From assembly GCF_016925635.1 (NCBI RefSeq), contig NZ_CP070490.1:2920001-2984000 (forward strand): DNA of 64,000 nucleotides. The letters run 5' to 3'. The position numbers were made by a program, and so were the translations under genes. The DNA is from Lysinibacillus fusiformis. GTDB lineage: Bacteria > Bacillota > Bacilli > Bacillales_A > Planococcaceae. Below the pieces are notes generated by a model. It was given only the letters and a program-made list of their open reading frames with translations, made no database searches and was not told where the DNA came from. This document shows, piece by piece, positions 38,851-48,047 of the stretch (position 1 is its first letter; every line of letters starts with the position of its first letter).

Positions 38851-39027
38851 GTGGATTGGAGTGGAAAGCTACTTGATTTCTACGTGTAATAGCGAGATAG
38901 GAATGACCTTGCACAGAGCGGTAGCCATACTGGTTTTGCGACGAAAGCTTAGCCACACTTGCACAGGAAGGTTGGCTCTGGGCGACAGCAAAGCGGCAGT
39001 GGAAGCAGGTGGATTGGAACGGAAAGC
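38851..39027 (+). repeat. Degenerate intergenic repeat (unit B) flanked by 19-bp direct repeats
   Basis: GTGGATTGGAGTGGAAAGC (38851-38869) recurs as GTGGATTGGAACGGAAAGC (39009-39027), 17 of 19 identical. Between them is GC-richer sequence (AATAGCGAGATAGG, CTTGCACAGAGCG) of the kind seen in Bacillaceae intergenic repeats. The right end shares collinear inverted blocks with unit A: GGAACGGAAA, AAGCGGC and GGGCGA. An open frame across it (38810-39169) has no ribosome site or protein-like composition. Confidence 0.5.
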
Positions 39028-39080
39028 CTTTTTCACTTGTCATAAAAAAATTTTTATTGTTGTGTTTTTCAAAAAATATG

Positions 39081-39114
39081 AAAGTGTCTATGGTACATAT
39101 AGACGTTTTTTGTT
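39081..39114 (+). terminator. Second copy of the codY-type terminator
   Basis: AAAGTGTCTATGG-T-ACATATAGACG followed by six T differs from the codY terminator (38486-38518) at only about three positions. There is no gene directly upstream for it to terminate. The remaining 39115-39628 holds no believable gene, only a weak promoter candidate. Confidence 0.65.
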
Positions 39115-39256
39115 TATTTTCGAATTTTTATGGCTCTTATTTTTTAGAGAATTAATACAAAAACAATGAAGTTTGATGGATTTTATTGCTTTTAGCCTAA
39201 TAATGTTCGATAATTTGTCACTACAATTAGCATATAAAAATGCCTTTTATGTTACT

Positions 39257-39284
39257 TTGGAAGAATGGCCAATAAACGTATAGT
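39257..39284 (+). promoter_or_regulatory. Candidate sigma-A promoter upstream of the fla/che operon
   Basis: TTGGAA (39257-39262) and TATAGT (39279-39284) are separated by 16 bases, 345 nt upstream of flgB. No convincing SigD site (TAAA-N15-GCCGATAT) was found in the 39115-39628 leader. Confidence 0.3.
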
Positions 39285-39628
39285 AACTATTTTAAAAATA
39301 CTCTAATATTGATTGAACTAGTAAAAAGGGACCTTTATTGATGAGGATTAAAAAAGGCGATAAACCTCATAAAAAGGCATATTTAACAATAAAATCGTAA
39401 ACACTGTCGAAATGGTGTAAAATAACTAGATGTGTAATGACCTTTACTTGAACTTAGAGGCACAAGGGATAAGGAAGTTTTGTCATGGTTGAGGTTGAGA
39501 AAAAATAGGGCGTATAGACTATTAAAAAGTGACAAAAGACAATAGACACTAGGTATCATCTTAATTACAATTGTATTATTGGATAAATTAACAAGTACAT
39601 AGATTGAAATAAAATGAGGTGAACAGTT

Positions 39629-40021
39629 TTGAATTTATTTGGAGGAACTATTAGTAGCCTGGAAAATGGACTTTCCTATGCCACTTTAAATCATAAAACG
39701 ATCGCAAATAATATTGCGAATGTCGATACACCTAATTATAAGGCGAAAAATGTTAGTTTTAAGGATATGCTGGAAGAACAGAAGAGTATAGCCATTTCTG
39801 CATATCGTACTGATAATAGACATTATGATTTCACGTTTCGACGAGCTACACCTGGTGTCAATATCGTTGAGAACTTGCGATATAGAAACAATGGGAATGC
39901 TGTAGATATGGATGCTGAGCAAGCAAAATTAGCAGAGAATCAAATTTATTATAATGCTTTAATCGATCGTGTTAATGGGAAATTAAACACATTGAATACC
40001 GTTATTAAAGGAGGTAAGTAA
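39629..40021 (+). CDS. flgB: Flagellar basal-body rod protein FlgB
   Basis: The 130-residue protein has the rod N-terminal motif HKTIANNIANVDTPNYKAKNVSF and the C-terminal helix (KLAENQIYYNALIDRVNGKL). It forms the proximal rod above the MS ring. The start is TTG at 39629, eight bases after GAGGTGA; no ATG is available. It is the first gene of the fla/che operon, and flgC follows after 3 nt. Confidence 0.95.
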   Translation: MNLFGGTISSLENGLSYATLNHKTIANNIANVDTPNYKAKNVSFKDMLEEQKSIAISAYRTDNRHYDFTFRRATPGVNIVENLRYRNNGNAVDMDAEQAKLAENQIYYNALIDRVNGKLNTLNTVIKGGK

Positions 40022-40024
40022 TAG

Positions 40025-40486
40025 ATGTCTATATTTCATGGGATGAATACCACTGCCTCTGCTTTAACGGCGCAACGTTTACGCATGGATGTTATTTCTT
40101 CTAATATGGCTAACATGGATACAACTCGCGCACGTCAAGTGAATGGGGAATGGGAACCATATCGACGCAAGTCTGTTACGCTGTCAGCACAAGAAGGACA
40201 ATTTTCAAATTTTTTGAACATAGCACTAGGAAAAAATGCAAAAAGTGGTGTTGGTAATGGTGTAAAAGTTACTCGAATTTCAGAAGATCAAGAAACACCT
40301 TTCAAACTTGTTTATGACCCAACTCATCCAGATGCTAATGCAGATGGTTACGTAAATATGCCAAATGTTGATCCATTGAAAGAAATGGTAGATTTAATGT
40401 CGGCTACTCGTTCTTATGAGGCAAATATAACTGTTTTTAATGCGAATAAATCCATGCTTACAAAGGCTTTAGAGATTGGTAAATAA
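40025..40486 (+). CDS. flgC: Flagellar basal-body rod protein FlgC
   Basis: The 153-residue rod protein has the N-terminal GMNTTASALTAQRLRMDVIS with SSNMANMDT. The C-terminal MVDLMSATRSYEANITVFNA is typical of FlgC. It stacks with FlgB, FlgF/G and FliE in the rod. It lies between flgB and fliE as in B. subtilis. Confidence 0.96.
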   Translation: MSIFHGMNTTASALTAQRLRMDVISSNMANMDTTRARQVNGEWEPYRRKSVTLSAQEGQFSNFLNIALGKNAKSGVGNGVKVTRISEDQETPFKLVYDPTHPDANADGYVNMPNVDPLKEMVDLMSATRSYEANITVFNANKSMLTKALEIGK

Positions 40487-40512
40487 AATTAAGTAGAAAG
40501 GAAGATACATAC

Positions 40513-40818
40513 ATGGCCATTTCGTCCATTTCGCTAATGACACCCACTCAGGTTGTAAATAACCCAAACAAACTTAATGCAACACCTTATGAAGCACAAC
40601 AAAGCTTCGCGAACTCTTTAAAAGAAGCAATAGCAAAAGTAAATGATCAACAAATAACTTCTGATAAGTATACTCAGAAGCTAATTAAAGGTGAAGATGT
40701 GGAGTTGCATGAAGTGATGATTGCTTCGCAAAAGGCGAGCATTACACTAAACGCAACAATTGAAGTTCGCAATAAGGTGATTGAAGCTTACCAAGAAATA
40801 ATGCGAATGAGTGTTTAA
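40513..40818 (+). CDS. fliE: Flagellar hook-basal body complex protein FliE
   Basis: The 101-residue protein has the FliE C-terminal signature DVELHEVMIASQKASITLNA, followed by TIEVRNKVIEAYQEIMRMSV. It joins the MS ring to the rod. The ATG at 40513 follows AAAGGAAG. A 121-nt gap to fliF follows, unusual in this operon. Confidence 0.95.
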   Translation: MAISSISLMTPTQVVNNPNKLNATPYEAQQSFANSLKEAIAKVNDQQITSDKYTQKLIKGEDVELHEVMIASQKASITLNATIEVRNKVIEAYQEIMRMSV

Positions 40819-40910
40819 TTTATTGTCAAGACAAGGCAACCCCTTTTCAATATAGATTAATAACCACGATTTAGAGTGGGCTCATTATGTTCGCAAATTA
40901 TTGATGGCTA

Positions 40911-40932
40911 GGTTATTCACTATAACCGGAGG
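40911..40932 (+). promoter_or_regulatory. Hairpin abutting the fliF ribosome-binding site
   Basis: GGTTAT (40911-40916) pairs with ATAACC (40922-40927) around five bases, and GGAGG (40928-40932) starts at the base after the stem. This may affect fliF translation or mark an mRNA end. Confidence 0.35.
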
Positions 40933-40939
40933 ATTCATA

Positions 40940-42535
40940 ATGAATGAACGATTGACGAAAATAAAAAACGACACCAGTCAATTTTGGACAAGTCGAAGTA
41001 AAAAGCAAAAAATAGTTATGATTGGCTCCGTGGTAGTTGTAATCGCACTAGCAGCAATTGTGACATTTTTCGCTTCCAAAACTACATATGTTCCACTTTA
41101 TAAAGATTTATCAACACGGGAAATTGGACAAGTAAAGGAAGCACTAGATTCCCAAGGTGTGACCTATCAAATTGCTCCAGGTGGAACATCTATTTTAGTG
41201 CCAGAAGAACAAGTTGACTCCTTGTTAGTGCAATTAGCTTCTGAGGGATATCCGCAAACAGGTTCAATCGATTACTCATTTGCGAATAGTTCAGGATTTG
41301 GTATGACTGATAATGAATTTAACCTATTAAAAAAAGCAGCTACTGAAACTGAAATTGCTAAACTTTTCAAAAATTTGGAAGGTGTAAAAGATGCAAAAGT
41401 AATGATTACTGTTCCTGAGGAAGGGGTATTCGTAACGGATGTTAAAGGAGAAGCAACGGCATCTATCGTTTTAAATACAGACCCTGGCTATAAATTTACA
41501 GAGCAGCAAATTACAACGATGTACAATTTGGTGTCAAAAAGTATTCCGAATTTAAAGACTGAAAATATTGTGATCTCTAATCAATTCTCAGAGTACTTTG
41601 ATTTGAATGCTGCTACAGCTGATGGAACTTCCACAACGACAGCAGAAGGTCAATTACAAATGAAGAAATTAGTGGAACGAGATCTACAACGTCAAGTGCA
41701 AAATATGCTAGGAACGTTGATGGGACAAGATAAGGTAATGGTTTCTGTCACAACAGATATTGATTTCAAGAAAGAAAATCGTGAAGAAAATCTTGTGACA
41801 CCTGTTGATGAAGAAAATATGGAAGGTATTGCCATTAGTGCGCAGCGAATTACAGAGCAATATTCTGGCACAGGAGCAGCAGCTGCTGCCGGAACACCTG
41901 AAGCTGAAACAACCACTGATAACTTCACAACTTATAATGAAGGTGCAGCAGGAAATGGAGATTATGAACGTACGGAAGAGACGATAAATAATGATGTGAA
42001 CCGTATACGTAAGGATATCCAAGAAGCACCTTATAAAATTCAAGATATTGGGATTCAAGTAATTGTTGAACCACCGACAGCAACTGACGCAGCGTCATTA
42101 CCAGACGGTGTTCGTGAAGATATTGAGAAAATTTTAAGTACAATTGTACGTACAACAATTTCCAAAGACGTGGCAGCAGAACTTACACAAGAGCAAATTG
42201 ATGAAAAAGTGGCGGTATCTGTACAACCATTATACGGTAAGGTGACAGAGGTAGCTGATGAAAAACCAATTATTCCATGGTGGGTTTGGGTTATCGGCGG
42301 TATCTTGTTAGCTGTGATCGTATTGCTAGCATTCTTCATTATCCGTTCACGTAAGCGTGCGAAGGAAGAAGAAGAGCTAAGTATCCTAGAAGAACAAGAA
42401 GAATTAATGGTTGATGATATTAATGAAGAAATTGAAACGGAAGCTACAATGCGTCGTAAGCAGCTTGAAAAAATGGCCAAAGATAAGCCAGATGATTTTG
42501 CAAAGTTACTGCGCAGTTGGATTGCTGAAGACTAA
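40940..42535 (+). CDS. fliF: Flagellar MS-ring protein FliF
   Basis: The 531-residue protein has an N-terminal membrane segment (about 27-47), ring-building domains (PLYKDLSTREIGQVKEALDS onward), a low-complexity region around residues 290-340 (GAAAAAGTPEAETTTDN), and a second membrane segment near 450 (PWWVWVIGGILLAVIVLLAF). The cytoplasmic tail binds FliG. It forms the MS ring on which the motor is built. I chose ATG 40940 after CGGAGG; an in-frame start at 40901 lacks a ribosome site. Confidence 0.96.
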   Translation: MNERLTKIKNDTSQFWTSRSKKQKIVMIGSVVVVIALAAIVTFFASKTTYVPLYKDLSTREIGQVKEALDSQGVTYQIAPGGTSILVPEEQVDSLLVQLASEGYPQTGSIDYSFANSSGFGMTDNEFNLLKKAATETEIAKLFKNLEGVKDAKVMITVPEEGVFVTDVKGEATASIVLNTDPGYKFTEQQITTMYNLVSKSIPNLKTENIVISNQFSEYFDLNAATADGTSTTTAEGQLQMKKLVERDLQRQVQNMLGTLMGQDKVMVSVTTDIDFKKENREENLVTPVDEENMEGIAISAQRITEQYSGTGAAAAAGTPEAETTTDNFTTYNEGAAGNGDYERTEETINNDVNRIRKDIQEAPYKIQDIGIQVIVEPPTATDAASLPDGVREDIEKILSTIVRTTISKDVAAELTQEQIDEKVAVSVQPLYGKVTEVADEKPIIPWWVWVIGGILLAVIVLLAFFIIRSRKRAKEEEELSILEEQEELMVDDINEEIETEATMRRKQLEKMAKDKPDDFAKLLRSWIAED

Positions 42536-42550
42536 CTAGGAGGTTCGGCT

Positions 42551-43564
42551 GTGTCCAAGAAAGATAAGGAATTAACCGGAAAACAAAAGGCCGCTCTCTT
42601 GTTAATTTCATTAGGGCCTGAGGTTTCAGCTTCTGTCTATAAGCATTTAACAGAGGAAGAAATTGAACGTTTAACATTAGAAATTTCAAGTGTTAAAAAA
42701 GTGGAATCAAATGTAAAAGAAGAGATTATTGAAGAATTCCACAATATTGCACTAGCGCAGGACTATATCACACAAGGTGGTATTGGCTATGCAAAAACAG
42801 TATTAGAAAAAGCACTTGGTGTAGAACAAGCACAAACGATTATTAATCGATTAACATCTTCTTTACAAGTACGTCCGTTTGATTTTGCACGCAGAGCTGA
42901 TCCAGCGCAAATTTTCAACTTTATCCAAAATGAGCATCCTCAAACAATTGCCCTGATACTCTCTTATTTAGAGGCAGGGCAAGCGGGTGTTATTTTATCT
43001 TCTTTACCACAGGAAGTACAAGCTGACATTGCTAAACGTATAGCGGTCATGGAATCAACTTCACCAGAAGTGATAAGCGAAATTGAATCTGTGTTAGAGC
43101 GTAAATTATCGTCAACTGTTACGCAGGATTATACAGAAACGGGTGGTATCGATGCAGTCGTTGAAGTTTTAAATGGAGTAGATCGCCAAACAGAAAAAAC
43201 AATTCTCGATGCACTCGAAATCCAAGATCCAGAACTTGCAGAGGAAATCAAAAAACGTATGTTTGTGTTCGAAGATATTGTTACACTCGACAATCGTTCC
43301 ATTCAGCGTGTTATTCGTGATTGTGAAAACGAAGACTTACTGCTTTCAATGAAGGTATCAAGTGAAGAGGTAAAAGATATTATATTCCGCAATATGTCAC
43401 AACGTATGGCTGAAACATTTAAAGAAGAAATGGAAATTATGGGACCTGTACGATTACGTGACGTAGAGGAGGCACAATCTCGAATTGTTGCCGTTATTCG
43501 TCGTCTAGAGGATGCTGGCGAGATTATTATAGCTCGCGGTGGAGGAGATGACGTCATTGTCTAG
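42551..43564 (+). CDS. fliG: Flagellar motor switch protein FliG
   Basis: The 337-residue protein has the FliG N domain (LTGKQKAALLLISLGPEVSA), the middle EHPQTIALILSYL motif and the C-terminal torque domain (FVFEDIVTLDNRSIQRVIRD). It links FliF to FliM and meets the stator. The start is GTG at 42551 after AGGAGG. Its 3' end overlaps fliH slightly. Confidence 0.97.
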   Translation: MSKKDKELTGKQKAALLLISLGPEVSASVYKHLTEEEIERLTLEISSVKKVESNVKEEIIEEFHNIALAQDYITQGGIGYAKTVLEKALGVEQAQTIINRLTSSLQVRPFDFARRADPAQIFNFIQNEHPQTIALILSYLEAGQAGVILSSLPQEVQADIAKRIAVMESTSPEVISEIESVLERKLSSTVTQDYTETGGIDAVVEVLNGVDRQTEKTILDALEIQDPELAEEIKKRMFVFEDIVTLDNRSIQRVIRDCENEDLLLSMKVSSEEVKDIIFRNMSQRMAETFKEEMEIMGPVRLRDVEEAQSRIVAVIRRLEDAGEIIIARGGGDDVIV

Positions 43565-44345
43565 AATCATCCGTTCTATTTATACACAGTCCGATAGCGA
43601 TAATGTCAAGGAAATACAGATCCGTGATATGTTTGAACCGATGGAGGAATACCAGGAAGAAATCCCACCTCAACATCAATTAACGATGGATGAAGTAATG
43701 GCAGAGCGAGATCGTTTACTTGCTGAAGCGAGAGCTGCTTTGCAGGCAGAACGAGAGATGTTTGAACAGGAAAAGCATTTGCACTTTCAAGAGATTGAAC
43801 ATTTAAAGCTAAGCTGGGAGGAAGAGAGACCCAATCGTGTTCAAGAAGCTTATGATGAGGGATTTGGGCAAGGCTATGAAGACGGCGTGAATAAGGCCAC
43901 TGAAGCAATGGCTCAGTCACTTCAAACTGCGAATGAAATCATGATGCTAGCGAAAGAAAATGCTCAAAAATACATTGATGATCAAGAAGCGGTGATTTTA
44001 GAGTTAGGCTTAACTGCTGCAGAACGAATTATTGGTACCTCATTAGAACAGGATAACGAACTATTTGTATCAATCGTACGCAGAGGGCTGAAAGAAGCGA
44101 GAGAAATGAAAGAAATTAAAATTTATGTCTCTCCAGCTTATTATGCTTTAATTACGGCCAATCGAGATGAATTAGCAGAAATGTTCCCAATAGACGTACC
44201 ATTTATGATTTTTGTTAATGAGGATTTGGATAATGAAACAGATTGCTATATTGAAACAAATCATGGTCGAATTATGGTTAGTATCGATGAGCAATTAAAT
44301 GCACTCAGATTAAAGTTACATGAAATATTAGAGAGTAAGGAATGA
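43557..44345 (+). CDS. fliH: Flagellar assembly protein FliH
   Basis: The about 262-residue acidic coiled-coil protein has the glycine-repeat segment AYDEGFGQGYEDGVNKATEAM and a C-terminal domain similar to ATP synthase delta/E subunits. It regulates and delivers the export ATPase FliI. The TTG at 43557 is nine bases after GGAGGAG and overlaps the fliG end by 8 nt. An ATG at 43548 is too close to that site, so the start remains somewhat uncertain. Confidence 0.9.
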   Translation: MSRIIRSIYTQSDSDNVKEIQIRDMFEPMEEYQEEIPPQHQLTMDEVMAERDRLLAEARAALQAEREMFEQEKHLHFQEIEHLKLSWEEERPNRVQEAYDEGFGQGYEDGVNKATEAMAQSLQTANEIMMLAKENAQKYIDDQEAVILELGLTAAERIIGTSLEQDNELFVSIVRRGLKEAREMKEIKIYVSPAYYALITANRDELAEMFPIDVPFMIFVNEDLDNETDCYIETNHGRIMVSIDEQLNALRLKLHEILESKE

Positions 44346-44350
44346 TCTTG

Positions 44351-45676
44351 ATGAAAGTGGCTCAATTAATTGAACATATTCCTCATATACCTACTTTTAA
44401 AAAGTTTGGTAGAGTTACTAGAGTTGTTGGCTTGATGATTGAGTCGCAAGGTCCAGATAGTTCCATAGGTGATGTCTGTAAAATTCATGTGGAAACTGTA
44501 AATAATGGTCATCAGATTATTTTAGCAGAGGTTGTTGGTTTTAAAGATGAAATAGTCGTCTTAATGCCTTTTACCTCCTTACGCGAAATATCGATCGGCT
44601 GCCTTGTCGAAGGGACGGGTGCTCCATTGGAAGTAAAAGTGGGCCCTGAGTTAATTGGTAAAGTATTGGATTCTATGGGGAATCCAATTGATGGTACTTT
44701 ATTGCCTAAGGGACTAATGACAGTTCCCACTGAACAAGATCCACCAAACCCACTGACTCGTCCACCGATTAATGAAAGGCTTGAAGTCGGAGTGAAGGCT
44801 ATTGACGGCATGCTAACAGTTGGTAATGGACAACGTGTTGGTATTTTCGCTGGTTCTGGGGTAGGTAAAAGTACATTACTTGGTATGATCGCAAGAAATA
44901 CTCAAGCAGATTTGAATGTCATTGCGTTAATAGGGGAGCGTGGTCGTGAGGTTCGAGAATTCATCGAACGTGATTTAGGCGCTGAAGGTCTAAGTCGGTC
45001 CATTGTTGTTGCAGCTACTTCAGATCAACCTGCATTAATGCGGATTAAAGGGGCATTTACAGCCACAGCAATCGCCGAATATTTTAGAAATCGAGGCTTA
45101 AATGTCATGCTAATGATGGATTCCGTTACACGTGTGGCGATGGCACAACGTGAAATTGGACTTGCCACGGGTGAACCACCTGCACAAAAAGGATATACGC
45201 CTTCTGTTTTTGCGATATTACCTAAATTACTAGAACGAACAGGCACCAATGAAAAGGGGTCTATAACAGCATTTTATACCGTTTTAGTAGATGGGGACGA
45301 TATGAATGAGCCCATTGCGGATACTGTGCGAGGGATATTAGATGGTCATATTGTATTGGATCGAAATCTTGCCAACAAAGGGCAATATCCAGCCATCAAT
45401 GTCTTGAAAAGTGTGAGTCGCTTGATGAACCATGTTGCAGAGCCAACTCATAAAAAAGCTGCTGAACGATTAAGAGAACTCTATTATACATATGACAAAT
45501 CTGAGGATTTGATCAATATTGGGGCTTATAAAAGAGGGACTTCTAAAGAAATTGATGAAGCAATTTATTATGAACCGCTTATTACTGCTTATCTTAAACA
45601 GGGTTACTTAGATAAAGTGACATTAGAAGAAAGTGTCAATGAGTTAATAACATTATCGAACGGTGGTGCGAAATAG
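44351..45676 (+). CDS. fliI: Flagellum-specific ATPase FliI
   Basis: The 441-residue F1-beta-like ATPase has Walker A AGSGVGKS (167-174), a GERGREVREFIERDLG motif and the Walker B strand LMMDSVTRVAMAQREIG. It energises type III export with FliH and FliJ. I chose ATG 44351 because the N terminus then aligns with B. subtilis FliI. The ATG at 44342, overlapping the fliH stop, would add three residues. Confidence 0.96.
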   Translation: MKVAQLIEHIPHIPTFKKFGRVTRVVGLMIESQGPDSSIGDVCKIHVETVNNGHQIILAEVVGFKDEIVVLMPFTSLREISIGCLVEGTGAPLEVKVGPELIGKVLDSMGNPIDGTLLPKGLMTVPTEQDPPNPLTRPPINERLEVGVKAIDGMLTVGNGQRVGIFAGSGVGKSTLLGMIARNTQADLNVIALIGERGREVREFIERDLGAEGLSRSIVVAATSDQPALMRIKGAFTATAIAEYFRNRGLNVMLMMDSVTRVAMAQREIGLATGEPPAQKGYTPSVFAILPKLLERTGTNEKGSITAFYTVLVDGDDMNEPIADTVRGILDGHIVLDRNLANKGQYPAINVLKSVSRLMNHVAEPTHKKAAERLRELYYTYDKSEDLINIGAYKRGTSKEIDEAIYYEPLITAYLKQGYLDKVTLEESVNELITLSNGGAK

Positions 45677-46126
45677 ATGGTCAGTTATGTGTATCGTTTT
45701 GAAAAAGTGTTAACTATTCGCGAACAGGAAAAAAACGAAACCGAAATGGCTTATAAAGAATCTGTCCGTTCTTTTGAAGAAATAGCAACGAAATTATATG
45801 AATTGCTAAAAAAGAAAGAAGATTTAATTGGGTTTCAACAGGAGCGTTTAATGATCGGCTCATCGATAGATGAAATCCATCATTATAGTCGTTTTATTGA
45901 CAGTCTCGAAAAAACAATTGCAGATGTGCAACAGAAAGTGATTCAAGCTCGTGCAAAGATGAATTGGCACGAAGAAAAACTATTAGAAAAAAACTTGGAA
46001 GTACGTAAATTTGAAAAAATGAGAGAAAAGGATTTTAAACATTTCCAACAAGAGCAAGATCGTATAGAAAGCCTTTTTTTAGATGAGATTTCATTACAAA
46101 CGTATAACAAGAAAGAAATCAGGTGA
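45677..46126 (+). CDS. fliJ: Flagellar export chaperone FliJ
   Basis: The 149-residue, highly charged coiled-coil protein starts with YVYRFEKVLTIREQEKNETE. Its length, position directly after fliI and heptad pattern identify FliJ, the gamma-like stalk of the export ATPase. It starts with ATG at the base after the fliI stop. Confidence 0.9.
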   Translation: MVSYVYRFEKVLTIREQEKNETEMAYKESVRSFEEIATKLYELLKKKEDLIGFQQERLMIGSSIDEIHHYSRFIDSLEKTIADVQQKVIQARAKMNWHEEKLLEKNLEVRKFEKMREKDFKHFQQEQDRIESLFLDEISLQTYNKKEIR

Positions 46127-46130
46127 TTTC

Positions 46131-46738
46131 ATGGCAAAGAAAGACAATCGATTAGCAACAGAATTAGTAGAAGAGCAACCAAAGAAAAAATCTGGGGGCT
46201 TTCTAAAGTTTTTTACTTGGATTGTACTGCCGATTATGTTTGTAGTAGCGGTTTTGCTTGTTGTGGCAACATTAATGAATACAAATGTCTTTGATTTAGG
46301 AAAAAAGGCAATTGGTAATTTACCTTTTATGCCGTCAGAAGAACAACAAGCGAAGGATGCTGTCGTTAATAATGACTCTAAAATAGTGAGTTTACAGGCA
46401 GAGATACAAGAAAAGGAAGCAGAAATTACACAGCTTCAAAAAAATTAGATTCAACAATAACGGATAAAGAGAAGTTGCTGACAGAAAAAGAACAACTTCA
46501 ATTTGAAATTGAAAAATTGAATCGTGAACAAGATGATGTAAAGCGTGATTTTAATGATATTTTATCAACGTTTGATAAGATGTCACCGAAAGCTGCAGCA
46601 CCTGTACTGGTCAATATGAGTGATACGGAAGCGTTGCGAATTATAACGAATTTAAAGCCGGATAAGCTAGCAGCCATTTTAGAGAAAATGGATGCAAAAG
46701 ACGCAGCAAAATATACCGAGCTTATGGCTAAACAATAG
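46131..46738 (+). pseudogene. ylxF: ylxF/MotE-like flagellar protein, split by a -1 shift in an A tract
   Basis: Two frames together give one YlxF/MotE-like protein. The first (46131-46448) encodes a basic N terminus, a membrane segment (about 25-48) and a coiled coil ending QAEIQEKEAEITQLQKN-stop. The second resumes at once as KLDSTITDKEKLLTEKEQLQ and runs to 46738 with the MgtE_N-like domain (MSPKAAAPVLVNMSDTEALR). The switch point is a run of seven A (46438-46444); eight A would restore a single frame of about 203 codons. The second part has no proper start signal. It could be a real mutation, slippage-dependent expression or a sequencing error. It lies between fliJ and fliK, as in B. subtilis. 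Confidence 0.75.
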
Positions 46739-46764
46739 GGTAATTGAAAGGAGGTGAAAGATTA

Positions 46765-48045
46765 ATGGATGCAGCGATGATGCAAATGATCAATAAATCA
46801 GCGCCTACTAAAACTGCAGCAACAAAATCAGCAGCAGTTGGTACCGCTGAAGAAAAATTAGGTGGCACACAAAAGAAAGAAAGTTTATCAAATTTCGGTT
46901 CTGTTTTTGGGCAAGTTTTATCTTCTTCATCTCAATTAACCCAAGCATCACAGACGACTTCCACAAATGAGCTAGCAGATTTACAAGCGGTTTTAAATGC
47001 TGATTCAATGGAGGAAGTACTAGACTTATTGGGGATTTCCCACGATGATGGTTTACTAGTACTTCAGCTAGGAGAAGACGGTAAGGCAGTGGCAATGGAT
47101 GAAATGCTACATTTAGAAAATATACTAAATGCATTAGGTATTGATGAAGAGCAGCTTCAAAAAATAATCCAACAGCTTCTAGGGGAAGAAAAGGAAGCGA
47201 GTGACGTTTGGGAGCTATTATCATTAGTAGATGCCCAAGCGCCGGTACTACAGGCAAATATAAGCACAGCGTTACAAGGTGAAGGTCAAGTGACACCAAA
47301 AGAGGCGTCACAACTTCTTCAAGTGTTGAAATTAGTGCAATTAGTAGGCCAAAAAACAGACTTAACTGCATCGCAAGAAAACCTGTTAACGACGGTTAAG
47401 AGCCTATTAACGTCATTGCAAACGCAAGTAGGTACGATGCAGGAAATAACAACTAAAACAACTAAAACAACTGTGACATTGCCATTACAAGGCTTCCAGC
47501 AAGTTGTTCAGCAAGTCCAAGTGACGAAGCAAAGTGAAACAAGTACGACTGATATAGTTACACCACAAACGGTACAAACCAAACCAGACACATTCCATGT
47601 AACATTACCAACGGCTAAGCCTGCGCAATCAGAAGCTTTATTAAAGGAAATGCAAGCCATCATCAATCGAGCACAGATCTCTAATGCACAAGGGATTACA
47701 CGTTTAACCATAAAATTATATCCAGAAAACCTAGGGACGGTTCGTATTGAACTTGTACAAAATGATGGTGTTCTAACAGCCCGTTTACTGGCTTCCACAA
47801 CCCATGGACGTGAATTGCTTGATAGTCAAGCACACCAGCTAAAACAGGCATTTGCTCAGCAAAATATTCAAGTAGACCGCCTTGATATTGCACAATCACT
47901 ACAAGATGCCGATCGACAACAACGTGATCAAAGTTTCTTCAATAATTTCTTTAAACAACAGCAAGACGAAGAACAGGATCAAAAAAGTGATGATGAAGAT
48001 GAAGGAATGTCCTTTAGTGACTATTTAATAAGTGAGGAGGTGTAA
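46765..48045 (+). CDS. fliK: Flagellar hook-length control protein FliK
   Basis: The 426-residue protein has a low-complexity Q/T-rich N-terminal ruler and a C-terminal FliK domain ([20 protein letters not shown] through [16 protein letters not shown]). It measures hook length and switches FlhB specificity. I chose ATG 46765, eight bases after AAAGGAGGTGA. The tail is acidic ([14 protein letters not shown]). It ends 2 nt before flgD. Confidence 0.92.
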   Translation: MDAAMMQMINKSAPTKTAATKSAAVGTAEEKLGGTQKKESLSNFGSVFGQVLSSSSQLTQASQTTSTNELADLQAVLNADSMEEVLDLLGISHDDGLLVLQLGEDGKAVAMDEMLHLENILNALGIDEEQLQKIIQQLLGEEKEASDVWELLSLVDAQAPVLQANISTALQGEGQVTPKEASQLLQVLKLVQLVGQKTDLTASQENLLTTVKSLLTSLQTQVGTMQEITTKTTKTTVTLPLQGFQQVVQQVQVTKQSETSTTDIVTPQTVQTKPDTFHVTLPTAKPAQSEALLKEMQAIINRAQISNAQGITRLTIKLYPENLGTVRIELVQNDGVLTARLLASTTHGRELLDSQAHQLKQAFAQQNIQVDRLDIAQSLQDADRQQRDQSFFNNFFKQQQDEEQDQKSDDEDEGMSFSDYLISEEV

Positions 48046-48047
48046 TA

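Noticed and set aside
38810-39169. 119-residue open frame in the codY-flgB gap
   Set aside because: It runs through a repeat unit and a terminator, has no ribosome site, and its translation has no protein-like pattern.
46475-46738. Second half of the ylxF-like gene as an independent gene
   Set aside because: Its first possible start (TTG) lacks a proper ribosome site, and the protein continues the coiled coil of the upstream frame at once.
46808-47371. 187-residue antisense frame opposite fliK
   Set aside because: Low-complexity Leu-rich shadow of the Gln/Thr-rich FliK sequence.
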